Source: Streptomyces parvus (lineage in GTDB: Bacteria; Actinomycetota; Actinomycetes; Streptomycetales; Streptomycetaceae). From it: 64,000 nt of DNA. Location of the stretch: contig NZ_CP135079.1 of NCBI RefSeq assembly GCF_032121415.1, positions 5,394,001-5,458,000 on the forward strand. The letters are read 5' to 3'. Numbering within the stretch: the first letter of the stretch is position 1; each line of letters opens with the position of its first letter. Position numbers and translations under genes: made by a program. Shown piece after piece: positions 7,972-16,417 of this stretch. The notes under the pieces were generated by a model, which was given only the letters and a program-made list of their open reading frames with translations, was not told the origin of the DNA and did no database searches.

Positions 7972-9366
7972 ATGAACAAGCACCACGAATCCACCGGCAC
8001 CCCCGGGGAGCAGCAGATCACCCTGCGCGGCCCCGCCGACCTCGCCGACGCCCTCCCGTATCTCATGGGCTTCTACCCCAACGACAGCGTCGTGATGGTG
8101 GCCCTGCACGGCGGCCAGGGCCGGTTCGGGGGCCGGCTCCGCCTCGGAATCCCGCAGGCGCCCGGCGAGTGGGGGCCGGTCGCCGACCAGTTGGCGGAGT
8201 GCCTGGTCTCGGGGAGCGAGCGTCGCGAAGGGCGGCCCGACGCGATCGTGATCTTCCTCTGCCAGGACTCACCGGACGGTTCGAGCGGCCGGCTGACCAT
8301 GGAGCGGCTCAGGCCGTTCGCCCAACGTCTGCGCACGGCGTGCGGAGCGCTCGACGTCCCCGTCCTCGAAGCGCTCTGCCTCTCCGACGGCCGCTACTGG
8401 TCCTACTGCTGTCCCGACCCGCGGTGCTGTCCCGACCAGGGAAACCCCCTGGCCATGCCCGGTACGACGGTGATGGCCGCGGCCGCCACCTACGCGGGCG
8501 TCCATGTGCGGGGCACGCTGCGCGACATGGAGGCCCGGCTCCAGCCCTGGCGGACTCCTGCAGCCGTGCGGGCGCAGGAGAAGGCCCTGGACACGGTCGG
8601 GCCCGCGCTGCTGCCGAAGCTCCTCGACGAGCGGGCCAGGCGGGAGGTCGCGATGGAGACCCTCGGGCTGGCACGCAGGCTCATGGACCGGATCGAGGAG
8701 GCGCAGCCCGCGCCACCCGCACTCTCGGACGCCGGGGACGACCAGTTGATCGGTTCCGACGAGGCCGCCGCAGTCATCCTCGGGCTCCAGGACCGTGAGA
8801 CCCGGGACAAGGCCGCCGCCTGGATGGAGGGGCCGGAAGCCCAGTCCGCCCTGCGGTTGTGGCGGACGCTGGCACGGCGCTGCGTCGGACCGTACAAGGA
8901 GCACGCCGCAGCTCCGCTCACCCTGGCCGGCTGGGTCTCCTGGTCCACGGGTGACGAGCCCGGCGCCCGGGTTGCCCTGTCGCTGGCACTGCGCGCCGAT
9001 CCGGACTACACGTTCGCCCAACTGCTGCACCGGGCCTGCAACGAAGGGCTCGATCCGGAGGCCCTGCGCCGTTGTCTGCGGGAGGCGGCCGGCGCCGACG
9101 AGGAGCGGCCGGGCGCCGATGCCGAAGCGGGGGAGGCGGTGGTGGGGTCCGGCACCGACCGGGGCGCCACCCCTCTCCACGTCCGCAAGGTCCGCCCGCT
9201 GCCCGACGGCGGGCGGCGGCGGGGGCGCGCTCTCCGGCCTCCGGGCGCCGGGCGGCGGAAGGCGTCACCCGGCTCGACCCGCCCCCGGGTCCCGGCGGCC
9301 GGGCGGCGGACGCACGAGGCCCGGCGGTACGGCCGACGCGGCAGCAGGGCGCGGCGGCATGACTGA
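7972..9366 (+). CDS. DUF4192 domain-containing protein
   Basis: 464 aa. The N-terminus (ITLRGPADLADALPYLMGFYPNDSVVMVAL, residues ~15-45 in pieces) is the signature of DUF4192, an actinobacterial family of unknown function. The family-like part runs to about residue 375; the remaining ~90 residues are Gly/Arg/Pro-rich and low in complexity, ending RRHD, and may be disordered. Alternative frames also stay open over this tail, so a sequencing frameshift near 9150 cannot be excluded. The ATG lies 38 bases downstream of the DnaA-box palindrome. Confidence 0.85.
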   Translation: MNKHHESTGTPGEQQITLRGPADLADALPYLMGFYPNDSVVMVALHGGQGRFGGRLRLGIPQAPGEWGPVADQLAECLVSGSERREGRPDAIVIFLCQDSPDGSSGRLTMERLRPFAQRLRTACGALDVPVLEALCLSDGRYWSYCCPDPRCCPDQGNPLAMPGTTVMAAAATYAGVHVRGTLRDMEARLQPWRTPAAVRAQEKALDTVGPALLPKLLDERARREVAMETLGLARRLMDRIEEAQPAPPALSDAGDDQLIGSDEAAAVILGLQDRETRDKAAAWMEGPEAQSALRLWRTLARRCVGPYKEHAAAPLTLAGWVSWSTGDEPGARVALSLALRADPDYTFAQLLHRACNEGLDPEALRRCLREAAGADEERPGADAEAGEAVVGSGTDRGATPLHVRKVRPLPDGGRRRGRALRPPGAGRRKASPGSTRPRVPAAGRRTHEARRYGRRGSRARRHD

Positions 9367-9471
9367 CCGTCCCGTCGACGGGCAGCTCCTGCCACCCCCT
9401 GGTGCTCCCCACCGCGGCGATTCCGGAACAGCGGCACCCGGACTGATCACGAGCATGCCGAAGGGAGTGTT

Positions 9472-9501
9472 TATCGTCAGGAAGACGACTATGATCGCGG
9501 C
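9472..9501 (+). promoter_or_regulatory. Probable leaderless promoter with overlapping operator for the NUDIX regulator gene
   Basis: TATGAT (9490-9495) is a good -10 and sits seven bases before ATG 9502, which has no Shine-Dalgarno sequence, so transcription and translation may start at the same base. An imperfect inverted repeat TATCGTC (9472-9478) / GACGACTA (9484-9491) overlaps it and could be an autoregulatory site. Confidence 0.45.
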
Positions 9502-10260
9502 ATGCCGCCCTACGACCCGTCGACCTTCCCGCCCTTCGCAGTCACCGTCGACCTGGTCGTGCTCACGGTGCGCCGTCACGCGCTCTGCGCGCTGGTCGTC
9601 CGTCGCGGAGAGACCCCCTTCCAGGGCCGATGGGCGCTGCCCGGTGGTTTCGTCAGGCTGGACGAGGACCTGGGCTCCGCGGCAGCGCGCGAGCTCGTCG
9701 AGGAGACCGGCCTCTGCGCGCACGATCCCGCGAAACCGGCCGTGGGCAACGGCGCGCACCTGGAGCAGCTGGCCACCTACGGCGACCCGGCGCGCGACCC
9801 CCGGATGCGGGTGGTCAGCGTCGCCCACCTCGCCCTCGCGCCGGACCTGCCCGCGCCCCGGGCCGGCGGCGACGCCAACAGTGCGCGCTGGGCGCCGGTC
9901 GAGGATCTGCTGCACCCCGGCACAGGGCGGGAGGGCGAGCAGGCGGCGACGCTGGCCTTCGACCACGCGCGGATCCTGGCCGACGGGGTGGAGCGGGCCC
10001 GCTCCAAGATCGAATACTCCTCGCTGGCCACGGCGTTCTGCCCGCCCGAGTTCACGGTCGGCGAGCTGCGCCGGGTGTACGAAGCGGTGTGGGGCGTGGT
10101 CCTCGACCCCCGCAATTTCCACCGCAAGGTCACCGGGACGCCGGGGTTCCTGGTGCCGTCCGGCGGGACGACCACGCGCCAGGGCGGACGGCCCGCGCAG
10201 CTTTTCCGAGCCGGGGCGGCCACGGTGCTCAATCCGCCGATGCTGCGCCCCGAGGTCTGA
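9502..10260 (+). CDS. NUDIX hydrolase / NrtR-like transcriptional regulator
   Basis: 252 aa. The Nudix box is complete: G-FVRLD-E, then REL-V-EE-TGL (about residues 51-73), so the catalytic glutamates are retained. After the ~150-residue Nudix domain there is a C-terminal winged-helix-like segment (EFTVGELRRVYEAVWGVVLD, FHRKV), the architecture of NrtR/ADP-ribose-sensing regulators of NAD or sugar metabolism. It may bind ADP-ribose or a related nucleotide and control transcription; whether it also hydrolyses it is not visible. The gene stands alone, with a leaderless-type promoter and an overlapping dyad. Confidence 0.88.
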   Translation: MPPYDPSTFPPFAVTVDLVVLTVRRHALCALVVRRGETPFQGRWALPGGFVRLDEDLGSAAARELVEETGLCAHDPAKPAVGNGAHLEQLATYGDPARDPRMRVVSVAHLALAPDLPAPRAGGDANSARWAPVEDLLHPGTGREGEQAATLAFDHARILADGVERARSKIEYSSLATAFCPPEFTVGELRRVYEAVWGVVLDPRNFHRKVTGTPGFLVPSGGTTTRQGGRPAQLFRAGAATVLNPPMLRPEV

Positions 10261-10405
10261 GCCCCCGGCCGTTCCCCCACGCCGGTCCCGCGGAACGCCC
10301 ATCGGCCCGACCCTGCGCCAAAAGTCTGAAATGTCGCGTTATGTTGCTGCGGTAACCCCTTGCCGCCGAGCGGTCTCACCGTCCGCGAGAGACGCGAGAG
10401 AAGCG

Positions 10406-12139
10406 ATGCTCCAGGCCATCGGACTCACCAGCACCCCCCGTCGCGACGCTCCGCCCGCCGTGAACGATCTGACCTTCGAAGCTCCGCCCGGCCGGGTCAC
10501 GGCCCTGCTCGGCGCCCCCGGCTCGGGCAGGACGACGGCCCTGCGGCTGATGCTCGAACTGGATGCCGGGCGGGGCGTCGCCTACTTCCGGGGGCGGCCA
10601 CTGCACCGCATCGCCCACCCGGCACGGGAAGTGGGCGTGCTGCTCGGCGACGTACCCGGCCATCCCTCCCGGACCGCCCGGGGGCAGCTCCGGATGCTCT
10701 GCGCGGCCGCGGGCGTGCCCGCCACCCGGGCCGACGAGGTGCTGGAGGTCGTCGGTCTCGCCGGGCTCGGGGACCAGCGGCTGGGGACCTTGTCGGTGGG
10801 GATGGACCGCCGCCTCGGCCTCGCTTCCGCGCTGCTGGGAGACCCGCACACCCTGGTCCTGGACGAACCGGCGGACGGGCTGTCCCCACGGGAGAACAGC
10901 TGGCTGTACGGGCTGCTGCGCGCCCACGCGGCCCAGGGCGGCACGGTCCTCTACACCACGGGCGACCCCAAGGAGGCGGCCCGCACCGCCGATCGCGTCG
11001 TCACCATCGGCGGCGGGCGCCTCGTCGCCGACCAGGACGTCGCCGACTTCGCCCGTACCCGGCTCCGGGCCCGCGTCGCCGTCCGCACCCCGCACGCGGC
11101 CCGGCTGGCGGCCGTGGTCAGCCGGGAGGCCCGGGCGGCGCAGCGCTCCGTCGAGGTGGTCGAGGAGGCGAGCGGCCGGCTGACGGTGTACGGCAGCAAC
11201 TGCGCGGAGATCGGCGACACCGCCTACCGGCACGGCGTCCCCGTCCACCAGCTCGCGGACGAGATCGGCGACACCGGACCCGCCGACCCGGCGGCAGGGG
11301 GAGCGGAGCGGGGCGACGCGGCCGCCGCCCTGTCCGAGCTGCCGCCCCCGATCCGGGTGCGGCCCGCGCGCGGCCCGCTGCGTCCCCTCCGGTATGAACT
11401 GCGACGCTCCCTCGGTGTCCGGACAACGACCATGATCATGGCCGCCGTTCTGGTCGTGTCGGCCGCGATGTCCGTCCTGCTCGCCCGTACCGACGGCACC
11501 GCCCTTCCCCGCGTGCTCGCCGCCTGGCCCGCTCTGCTGCCGCTGCCTCCCGCCGCGCTCGGCGCGGGTCTGCTCGGGGCGCTGTCCTTCGGGGACGAGT
11601 TCCGCTATCCCGCGCTCGCCGCCGCCCGCGGCACCGTGCCCCGGCGGCTCGGGCTGCTGCTGGCCAAGCTCGCGGTGACCGCGGGCTTCGCCCTGCTGCT
11701 CGCGGCCCTCACCGTGGTGGGCGGAGCGCAGAGTCTCCGGCTCGTGTACGGACCGGACTTGATCGACATCCCTTCGAACGCCTTCGCGCTGGGCGCGAGT
11801 TGGGCAGGGCTGACGGTCGGCTGCGCCTGGGCGGGGCTGCTGGCCGCCGGCGTCTTCCGGGTGGCCGGTGCGGGTATCGCCGCGGTGCTGGCCGTACCGG
11901 TGCTCGTCGTTCCGCTGGTGCAGAAGATCTTCGCGGCGCCGTCCGCGCGTTCGGTCACCGGGCTCCCGGGCCGGCTGCGTGAACTGGCCGGGTGGCAGCT
12001 GCCACAGGAGGCGGACCACTGGATCCTCGCTGTCGCACGGGTGGTGGCGCAGCCCGTCGGGACCGCGCTCACCCTGTCGTTGTCGGCGCTGATCTGCGCG
12101 TATCTGTTCACCAGCCTTCGGGGAAAGGCGCGTTGGTGA
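10406..12139 (+). CDS. ABC transporter, fused ATPase and membrane domain
   Basis: 577 aa. Residues ~1-215 are an ABC ATPase: Walker A GAPGSGRTT (~33-41), a signature reading LSVGM in place of LSGGQ, and Walker B TLVLDEPADG. After a ~100-residue linker (DrrA-like C-terminal part) the protein has about six hydrophobic segments (residues ~340-575) resembling an ABC-2 permease. Start is ATG 10406 with GAGAG upstream; longer frames enter NUDIX sequence. Fusion of both halves suggests a homodimeric exporter. It lies directly upstream of whiH, 160 bases apart, so a developmental role is possible but only inferred from position. Confidence 0.82.
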   Translation: MLQAIGLTSTPRRDAPPAVNDLTFEAPPGRVTALLGAPGSGRTTALRLMLELDAGRGVAYFRGRPLHRIAHPAREVGVLLGDVPGHPSRTARGQLRMLCAAAGVPATRADEVLEVVGLAGLGDQRLGTLSVGMDRRLGLASALLGDPHTLVLDEPADGLSPRENSWLYGLLRAHAAQGGTVLYTTGDPKEAARTADRVVTIGGGRLVADQDVADFARTRLRARVAVRTPHAARLAAVVSREARAAQRSVEVVEEASGRLTVYGSNCAEIGDTAYRHGVPVHQLADEIGDTGPADPAAGGAERGDAAAALSELPPPIRVRPARGPLRPLRYELRRSLGVRTTTMIMAAVLVVSAAMSVLLARTDGTALPRVLAAWPALLPLPPAALGAGLLGALSFGDEFRYPALAAARGTVPRRLGLLLAKLAVTAGFALLLAALTVVGGAQSLRLVYGPDLIDIPSNAFALGASWAGLTVGCAWAGLLAAGVFRVAGAGIAAVLAVPVLVVPLVQKIFAAPSARSVTGLPGRLRELAGWQLPQEADHWILAVARVVAQPVGTALTLSLSALICAYLFTSLRGKARW

Positions 12140-12211
12140 TCGCCGCCGCCCCGTACCGAGCAGGGGGGTCCGCAACTCCCTGAAAAATGACTGGTCTGTG
12201 CGGATATGGCG

Positions 12212-12236
12212 TCAATTGCGGAGCGGGCGCCGATCA
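12212..12236 (+). promoter_or_regulatory. Candidate sigma-WhiG promoter of whiH
   Basis: GCCGATCA (12229-12236) matches seven of eight bases of the WhiG -10 consensus GCCGATAA. TCAA at 12212-12215 is a possible -35, with a 13-base spacer that is slightly short. In S. coelicolor whiH is known to depend on sigma-WhiG. Transcription would begin about 55 bases before GTG 12300. Confidence 0.5.
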
Positions 12237-12299
12237 CCCTTTCGTGTGCTTTTCACCAAAGACCTCAAGGGGTGGGGGAGCCGCGCCGACAAAGGATGC

Positions 12300-13187
12300 G
12301 TGAGTACCCTTGCGCACACCATGATGACCGCCGCCCGCACCGCCGATTCCGGCCTGGCCGGCTCGGGCGAACTCGACCGCTATCCCTATCCGGAGTCGCC
12401 GGCCGGCGAGCGTGCCGCGGCCCGGGCCTGGGGCGGCACCGATTCCGAGCTGGGACGGGCGAGCCGACGGGGCTCGGCCAGCCGGGGGCGCGGTCTCCAC
12501 GGCCAACTCGTCCAGCAGCTGGGCCAGATGATCGTTTCCGGTGACCTCGGCGCGGACCGCCCCCTCGTGCCCGAGGAGATCGGCCAGCGATTCGAGGTCT
12601 CCCGCACTGTCGTCCGCGAGTCCCTGCGCGTCCTCGAAGCCAAGGGGCTGGTCAGCGCGCGTCCCAATGTGGGGACGCGGGTCCGCCCGGTCAGCGACTG
12701 GAACCTGCTGGATCCCGACATCATCGAATGGCGCGCCTTCGGACCGCAGCGGGACGACCAGCGCCGTGAGCTGGCCGAGCTCCGCTGGACCATCGAACCG
12801 CTCGCGGCCCGCCTCGCGGCCGGGCACGGCCGGGACGACATTCAGCAGCGGCTCGCCGACATGGTCGAGATCATGGGACACGCGACGGGGCAGGGGGACG
12901 CGATCACCTTCTCGCGCGCCGACGCGGAGTTCCACGCGCTGCTCATCCAGGCCGCGGGCAACCGGATGCTCGAACACCTTTCCGGCATCGTCTCCGCCGC
13001 CCTCCATGTCTCCGGCGGTCCCGTCACCGGCTGTGACCGCCCCGGCGAGACCTCGCTCGCCCACCACGCACGCATCGCCGACGCTCTGGCATCGGGCGAC
13101 GCCGGGGCCGCCGAGACCGCCATGCGTCAACTGCTCGTCGTCCATCCCGACGTCGAACGAGTGGTTCCCGCGCCGCGCGAGCACTGA
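12300..13187 (+). CDS. whiH: WhiH, GntR-family sporulation regulator
   Basis: 295 aa from GTG 12300 (AAAGGA just upstream; a longer in-frame reading from 12198 runs through the promoter). A ~65-residue N-terminal extension precedes a GntR winged helix (GDLGADRPLVPEEIGQRF...SRTVVRESLRVLEAKGLV, ~75-135) and a C-terminal all-helical FCD effector domain of the FadR subfamily (~150-285). Position between an ABC gene and hrdB, and the N-terminal sequence, match WhiH, which is needed for orderly sporulation septation in aerial hyphae and represses itself. A hairpin at 13213-13242 ends the transcript. Confidence 0.88.
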   Translation: MSTLAHTMMTAARTADSGLAGSGELDRYPYPESPAGERAAARAWGGTDSELGRASRRGSASRGRGLHGQLVQQLGQMIVSGDLGADRPLVPEEIGQRFEVSRTVVRESLRVLEAKGLVSARPNVGTRVRPVSDWNLLDPDIIEWRAFGPQRDDQRRELAELRWTIEPLAARLAAGHGRDDIQQRLADMVEIMGHATGQGDAITFSRADAEFHALLIQAAGNRMLEHLSGIVSAALHVSGGPVTGCDRPGETSLAHHARIADALASGDAGAAETAMRQLLVVHPDVERVVPAPREH

Positions 13188-13212
13188 CCGGGGCGACGGG
13201 AGCGCGGGCCCG

Positions 13213-13242
13213 GTGCCGCCGGCCGCACGCGTCCGGCGGCAC
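13213..13242 (+). terminator. Terminator after whiH
   Basis: Perfect 10-bp inverted repeat GTGCCGCCGG (13213-13222) / CCGGCGGCAC (13233-13242) with a ten-base loop. Confidence 0.65.
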
Positions 13243-13313
13243 AATAGGAGGGGATGCAACCTTTGGTCCCGTACGCCGCAAATGGGGTGTGACTCGGGCC
13301 ACGCGGATTGGCC

Positions 13314-13340
13314 GTAACACTCCTCGAAGCAGCGCGATGA
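13314..13340 (+). promoter_or_regulatory. Candidate ECF-type promoter of hrdB
   Basis: GTAACA (13314-13319) and CGATGA (13335-13340), 15 bases apart, look like an ECF-sigma promoter; in S. griseus the ECF factor ShbA is known to drive hrdB. It would give a leader of roughly 160 bases. The 319-base gap between whiH and hrdB otherwise holds the whiH terminator and no gene. Confidence 0.4.
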
Positions 13341-13506
13341 CTTAAGAGGTGAGCGCAGCGGAAGGAATACAGCGGCCCTGGGGCGCGCTGTTTCAGTTCT
13401 GAGGCCAAGCCCGCGCCGTCGACGACATCCCCAGTCGGCGGTCGTCGGTTCCAGCCCCCTCCAGGGCAGGGCCGGAAGCCGTTTCCATCGTTCCGAGAGG
13501 TTGTTC

Positions 13507-15054
13507 GTGTCGGCCAGCACATCCCGTACGCTCCCGCCGGAGATCGCCGAGTCCGAGTCTGTGATGGCGCTCATCGAGCGGGGAAAGGCTGATGGGCAGA
13601 TCGCCGGCGATGACGTGCGTCGGGCCTTCGAGGCTGACCAGATTCCGCCAACCCAGTGGAAGAACGTTCTGCGCAGCCTCAACCAGATCCTCGAGGAAGA
13701 GGGTGTGACGCTGATGGTCAGTGCCGCGGAGTCGCCGAAGCGCGCCCGCAAGAGCGTCGCAGCGAAGAGCCCGGTCAAGCGCACCGCCACCAAGACCGTC
13801 GCGGCGAAGACCACCGTGACCAGGACCGTCGCGGCCACCGCCGCCCCGGCGGCCGAGAGTGCGGACGCGGTGGCCGACGACGCCGTCGCGGCCGCTCCGG
13901 CGAAGAAGGCGGCGGCCAAGAAGACCGCTGCCAAGAAGACAGCCGTGAAGAAGACGGCGGCCAAGAAGACCGCCGCGAAGAAGTCCGGCAAGCAGGACGA
14001 CGAACTCCTCGACGGCGATGAGCCCGTCGAGGAGGTCAAGGCCGGCAAGGGCGAGGAAGAGGAGGGCGAGGGCGAGAACAAGGGCTTCGTCCTCTCCGAC
14101 GACGACGAGGACGACGCACCTGCCCAGCAGGTCGCCGTCGCCGGCGCCACCGCCGACCCGGTCAAGGACTACCTGAAGCAGATCGGCAAGGTTCCCCTCC
14201 TCAACGCCGAGCAGGAGGTCGAACTCGCCAAGCGCATCGAGGCCGGCCTCTTCGCCGAGGACAAGCTGGCGAACGCCGACAAGCTCGCACCGAAGCTCAA
14301 GCGCGAGCTGGAGATCATCGCCGAGGACGGCCGTCGGGCCAAGAACCACCTTCTGGAGGCCAACCTCCGTCTGGTGGTCTCCCTGGCCAAGCGCTACACC
14401 GGTCGCGGCATGCTCTTCCTGGACCTGATCCAGGAGGGCAACCTCGGTCTGATCCGCGCGGTCGAGAAGTTCGACTACACCAAGGGCTACAAGTTCTCCA
14501 CGTACGCCACCTGGTGGATCCGTCAGGCGATCACCCGCGCGATGGCCGACCAGGCCCGCACCATCCGTATCCCGGTGCACATGGTCGAGGTCATCAACAA
14601 GCTCGCGCGCGTGCAGCGCCAGATGCTCCAGGACCTGGGCCGCGAGCCCACCCCGGAGGAGCTGGCCAAGGAACTCGACATGACCCCCGAGAAGGTCATC
14701 GAGGTCCAGAAGTACGGCCGCGAGCCGATCTCGCTGCACACCCCGCTCGGCGAGGACGGCGACAGCGAGTTCGGTGACCTGATCGAGGACTCCGAGGCGG
14801 TCGTCCCGGCGGACGCGGTCAGCTTCACGCTCCTCCAGGAGCAGCTCCACTCGGTGCTCGACACGCTCTCCGAGCGTGAGGCGGGCGTGGTCTCGATGCG
14901 CTTCGGTCTCACCGACGGTCAGCCGAAGACGCTCGACGAGATCGGCAAGGTCTACGGCGTGACGCGTGAGCGCATCCGTCAGATCGAGTCCAAGACGATG
15001 TCGAAGCTCCGGCACCCGTCGCGTTCCCAGGTGCTCCGCGACTACCTGGACTAG
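13507..15054 (+). CDS. hrdB: HrdB, principal RNA polymerase sigma factor
   Basis: 515 aa sigma-70 group 1 factor that directs RNA polymerase to housekeeping promoters. Start GTG 13507 has GAGAGG six bases upstream. Region 1.1-like helices (~10-75) are followed by an extended Lys/Ala/Thr-rich tract (residues ~80-160, AAKK repeats) and an acidic stretch (DDDEDD), as in Streptomyces HrdB. Then come region 1.2 (DPVKDYLKQIG), region 2 with RPOD boxes (NLRLVVSLAKRY, FLDLIQEGNLGLIRAVEKFD, YATWWIRQAI), region 3, and region 4 ending TRERIRQIESKTMSKLRHPSR in pieces. It is monocistronic and ends at a strong hairpin. Confidence 0.98.
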   Translation: MSASTSRTLPPEIAESESVMALIERGKADGQIAGDDVRRAFEADQIPPTQWKNVLRSLNQILEEEGVTLMVSAAESPKRARKSVAAKSPVKRTATKTVAAKTTVTRTVAATAAPAAESADAVADDAVAAAPAKKAAAKKTAAKKTAVKKTAAKKTAAKKSGKQDDELLDGDEPVEEVKAGKGEEEEGEGENKGFVLSDDDEDDAPAQQVAVAGATADPVKDYLKQIGKVPLLNAEQEVELAKRIEAGLFAEDKLANADKLAPKLKRELEIIAEDGRRAKNHLLEANLRLVVSLAKRYTGRGMLFLDLIQEGNLGLIRAVEKFDYTKGYKFSTYATWWIRQAITRAMADQARTIRIPVHMVEVINKLARVQRQMLQDLGREPTPEELAKELDMTPEKVIEVQKYGREPISLHTPLGEDGDSEFGDLIEDSEAVVPADAVSFTLLQEQLHSVLDTLSEREAGVVSMRFGLTDGQPKTLDEIGKVYGVTRERIRQIESKTMSKLRHPSRSQVLRDYLD

Positions 15055-15103
15055 AGCGCGGAAGGCGGCTCGCCGAAGAGCGGACGCCGAAGATCCACCG
15101 GCC

Positions 15104-15137
15104 GAGGGCCCGGAACCCCCAGGGGATCCGGGCCCTC
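15104..15137 (+). terminator. Terminator after hrdB
   Basis: Sixteen-base arms GAGGGCCCGGAACCCC (from 15104) and GGGGATCCGGGCCCTC (to 15137) pair with one mismatch around a two-base centre. Confidence 0.7.
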
Positions 15138-15218
15138 CGGCGTGTCTCCGGGGCCGGACACGGGCTGCCTGGATGACGCTGGGTGAAACGGTTTGTCGTC
15201 TCAGTGTCAGGAGCCTCC

Positions 15219-16049
15219 ATGCCCCGTCCCGTCGTCCGTGCCCTGACCGGGGCGCTCGCCCTGACCGCCGCCACGGCCGTGCTGCCGCTCTCCGCGCCGT
15301 CCGAGGCGGTCGCGGAGAGCATCATCGTCGGCGGACAGCCCGCCCCCGTGGCGGACAGCCCCTGGGTCGTGGCGTTGTCGAGCCGGGACCGGTTCGGAGG
15401 TGCGCGCTCCGGGCAGTTCTGCGGCGGGGTGGCCGTGGCTCCCACGAAGATCCTGACGGCCGCCCACTGTCTGAGTGACGAGGCGCTCGGCGGACCGGCG
15501 GAGCGGGTGAAGGACCTGCTGGTCATCGCCGGCCGGGAGCGGCTGAGCGATTCCGGCGGACGGGAGGTCCCGGTCCGGCGGATCTGGGTGAACCCGGCCT
15601 ACGACCCGGTCTCCAACGCGGGCGACCTGGCGGTGCTGACCCTGTCCCGCGCCCTGCCGAAAAGCGCGACCATTCCGATGGCCAGGAGCGGGGACGCCGC
15701 CTACCGGGCCGGGACGGCCGCGGACGTCTACGGCTGGGGCGATACGACGGGCAGCGGCACCTACGCCTCCGTGCTGCGTTCCGCCCGGGTCCAGGTCCTG
15801 CCCGACGGCGACTGCGCGCGGGCCTACCCGGGCGGCCGCGAGGGTACGTACAAGGCCTCGGCGATGCTCTGTGCGGGCGAGCCCGCGGGGGGCCGGGACG
15901 CGTGCCAGGGCGACAGCGGCGGGCCGCTGGTGGCCCGTGGGCGGCTCATCGGCCTGGTGTCCTGGGGCAGCGGCTGCGGACGCCCGGGCAGCCCCGGGGT
16001 GTACACACGGGTCTCCGCCGCCCTGGAATGGGCCGCGGGCCGCGTCTGA
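15219..16049 (+). CDS. Secreted trypsin-like serine protease (S1 family)
   Basis: 276 aa from ATG 15219, chosen because CAGGAG lies five bases upstream. Residues ~1-32 form a signal peptide (Arg, hydrophobic ALTGALALTAATAVLPL, then AVA before ESIIVGG). The mature N-terminus IVGG is typical of S1 proteases activated by cleavage. The triad is visible: His in LTAAHCLSD, Asp in GDLAVLTL, Ser in CQGDSGGPL; the Asp of the S1 pocket (GGRDACQG) suggests trypsin-like cleavage after Arg/Lys. Cysteines are paired as expected. Extracellular. Confidence 0.93.
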   Translation: MPRPVVRALTGALALTAATAVLPLSAPSEAVAESIIVGGQPAPVADSPWVVALSSRDRFGGARSGQFCGGVAVAPTKILTAAHCLSDEALGGPAERVKDLLVIAGRERLSDSGGREVPVRRIWVNPAYDPVSNAGDLAVLTLSRALPKSATIPMARSGDAAYRAGTAADVYGWGDTTGSGTYASVLRSARVQVLPDGDCARAYPGGREGTYKASAMLCAGEPAGGRDACQGDSGGPLVARGRLIGLVSWGSGCGRPGSPGVYTRVSAALEWAAGRV

Positions 16050-16105
16050 GCCATGGCGGGCCGCCTCGGAGCCTCAGGGGGACCGCCCGGGCCCGCTGAA
16101 CGAGA

Positions 16106-16138
16106 ACGGGCGGCTCCCCCGGTGGGGGAGCCGCCCGT
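16106..16138. terminator. Bidirectional terminator, protease / DUF7455 genes
   Basis: Perfect 15-bp inverted repeat ACGGGCGGCTCCCCC (16106-16120) / GGGGGAGCCGCCCGT (16124-16138), loop three bases, between two convergent genes. Confidence 0.8.
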
Positions 16139-16183
16139 CGGCCGGTCCTGGACCAGCCCCTGGCTCGTCGTGGATGCGAGGTG

Positions 16184-16417
16184 TCAGTGTTGGTCCTCGT
16201 CGGCAGCAGCCGTCTGTACGGCGGTGAGCCGATCCGTCTCATCCTGTATTTCCGCGGCGATCTTCTTGAGTTCCGGCTCGAACTTGCGCCCGTGGTGGGC
16301 GCAGAAGAGCAGTTCACCGCCACTGATCAGGACGACGCGCAGATATGCCTGGGCGCCGCAACGGTCACAGCGGTCTGCTGCGGTCAGCGGGCTCGCGGGG
16401 GTCAGAACAGTAGTCAC
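16184..16417 (-). CDS. DUF7455 family small protein
   Basis: 77 aa. A possible zinc site is formed by CDRCGAQAY and the later FCAHHGRKF, typical of small actinobacterial zinc-ribbon-like proteins annotated DUF7455. The C-terminal half is a charged helix. It is transcribed away from parE across a 446-base gap. No function is known to me. Confidence 0.85.
   Translation of the reverse strand: MTTVLTPASPLTAADRCDRCGAQAYLRVVLISGGELLFCAHHGRKFEPELKKIAAEIQDETDRLTAVQTAAADEDQH

Noticed and set aside
9150..9366. Frameshift in the DUF4192 gene
   Set aside because: The tail is low in complexity in all frames, so I cannot show that the reading frame is wrong; kept as one intact CDS.
13364..13392. Possible sigma-R promoter before hrdB (GGAAT ... 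GTT)
   Set aside because: The spacer is 21 bases; sigma-R promoters need 18-19.
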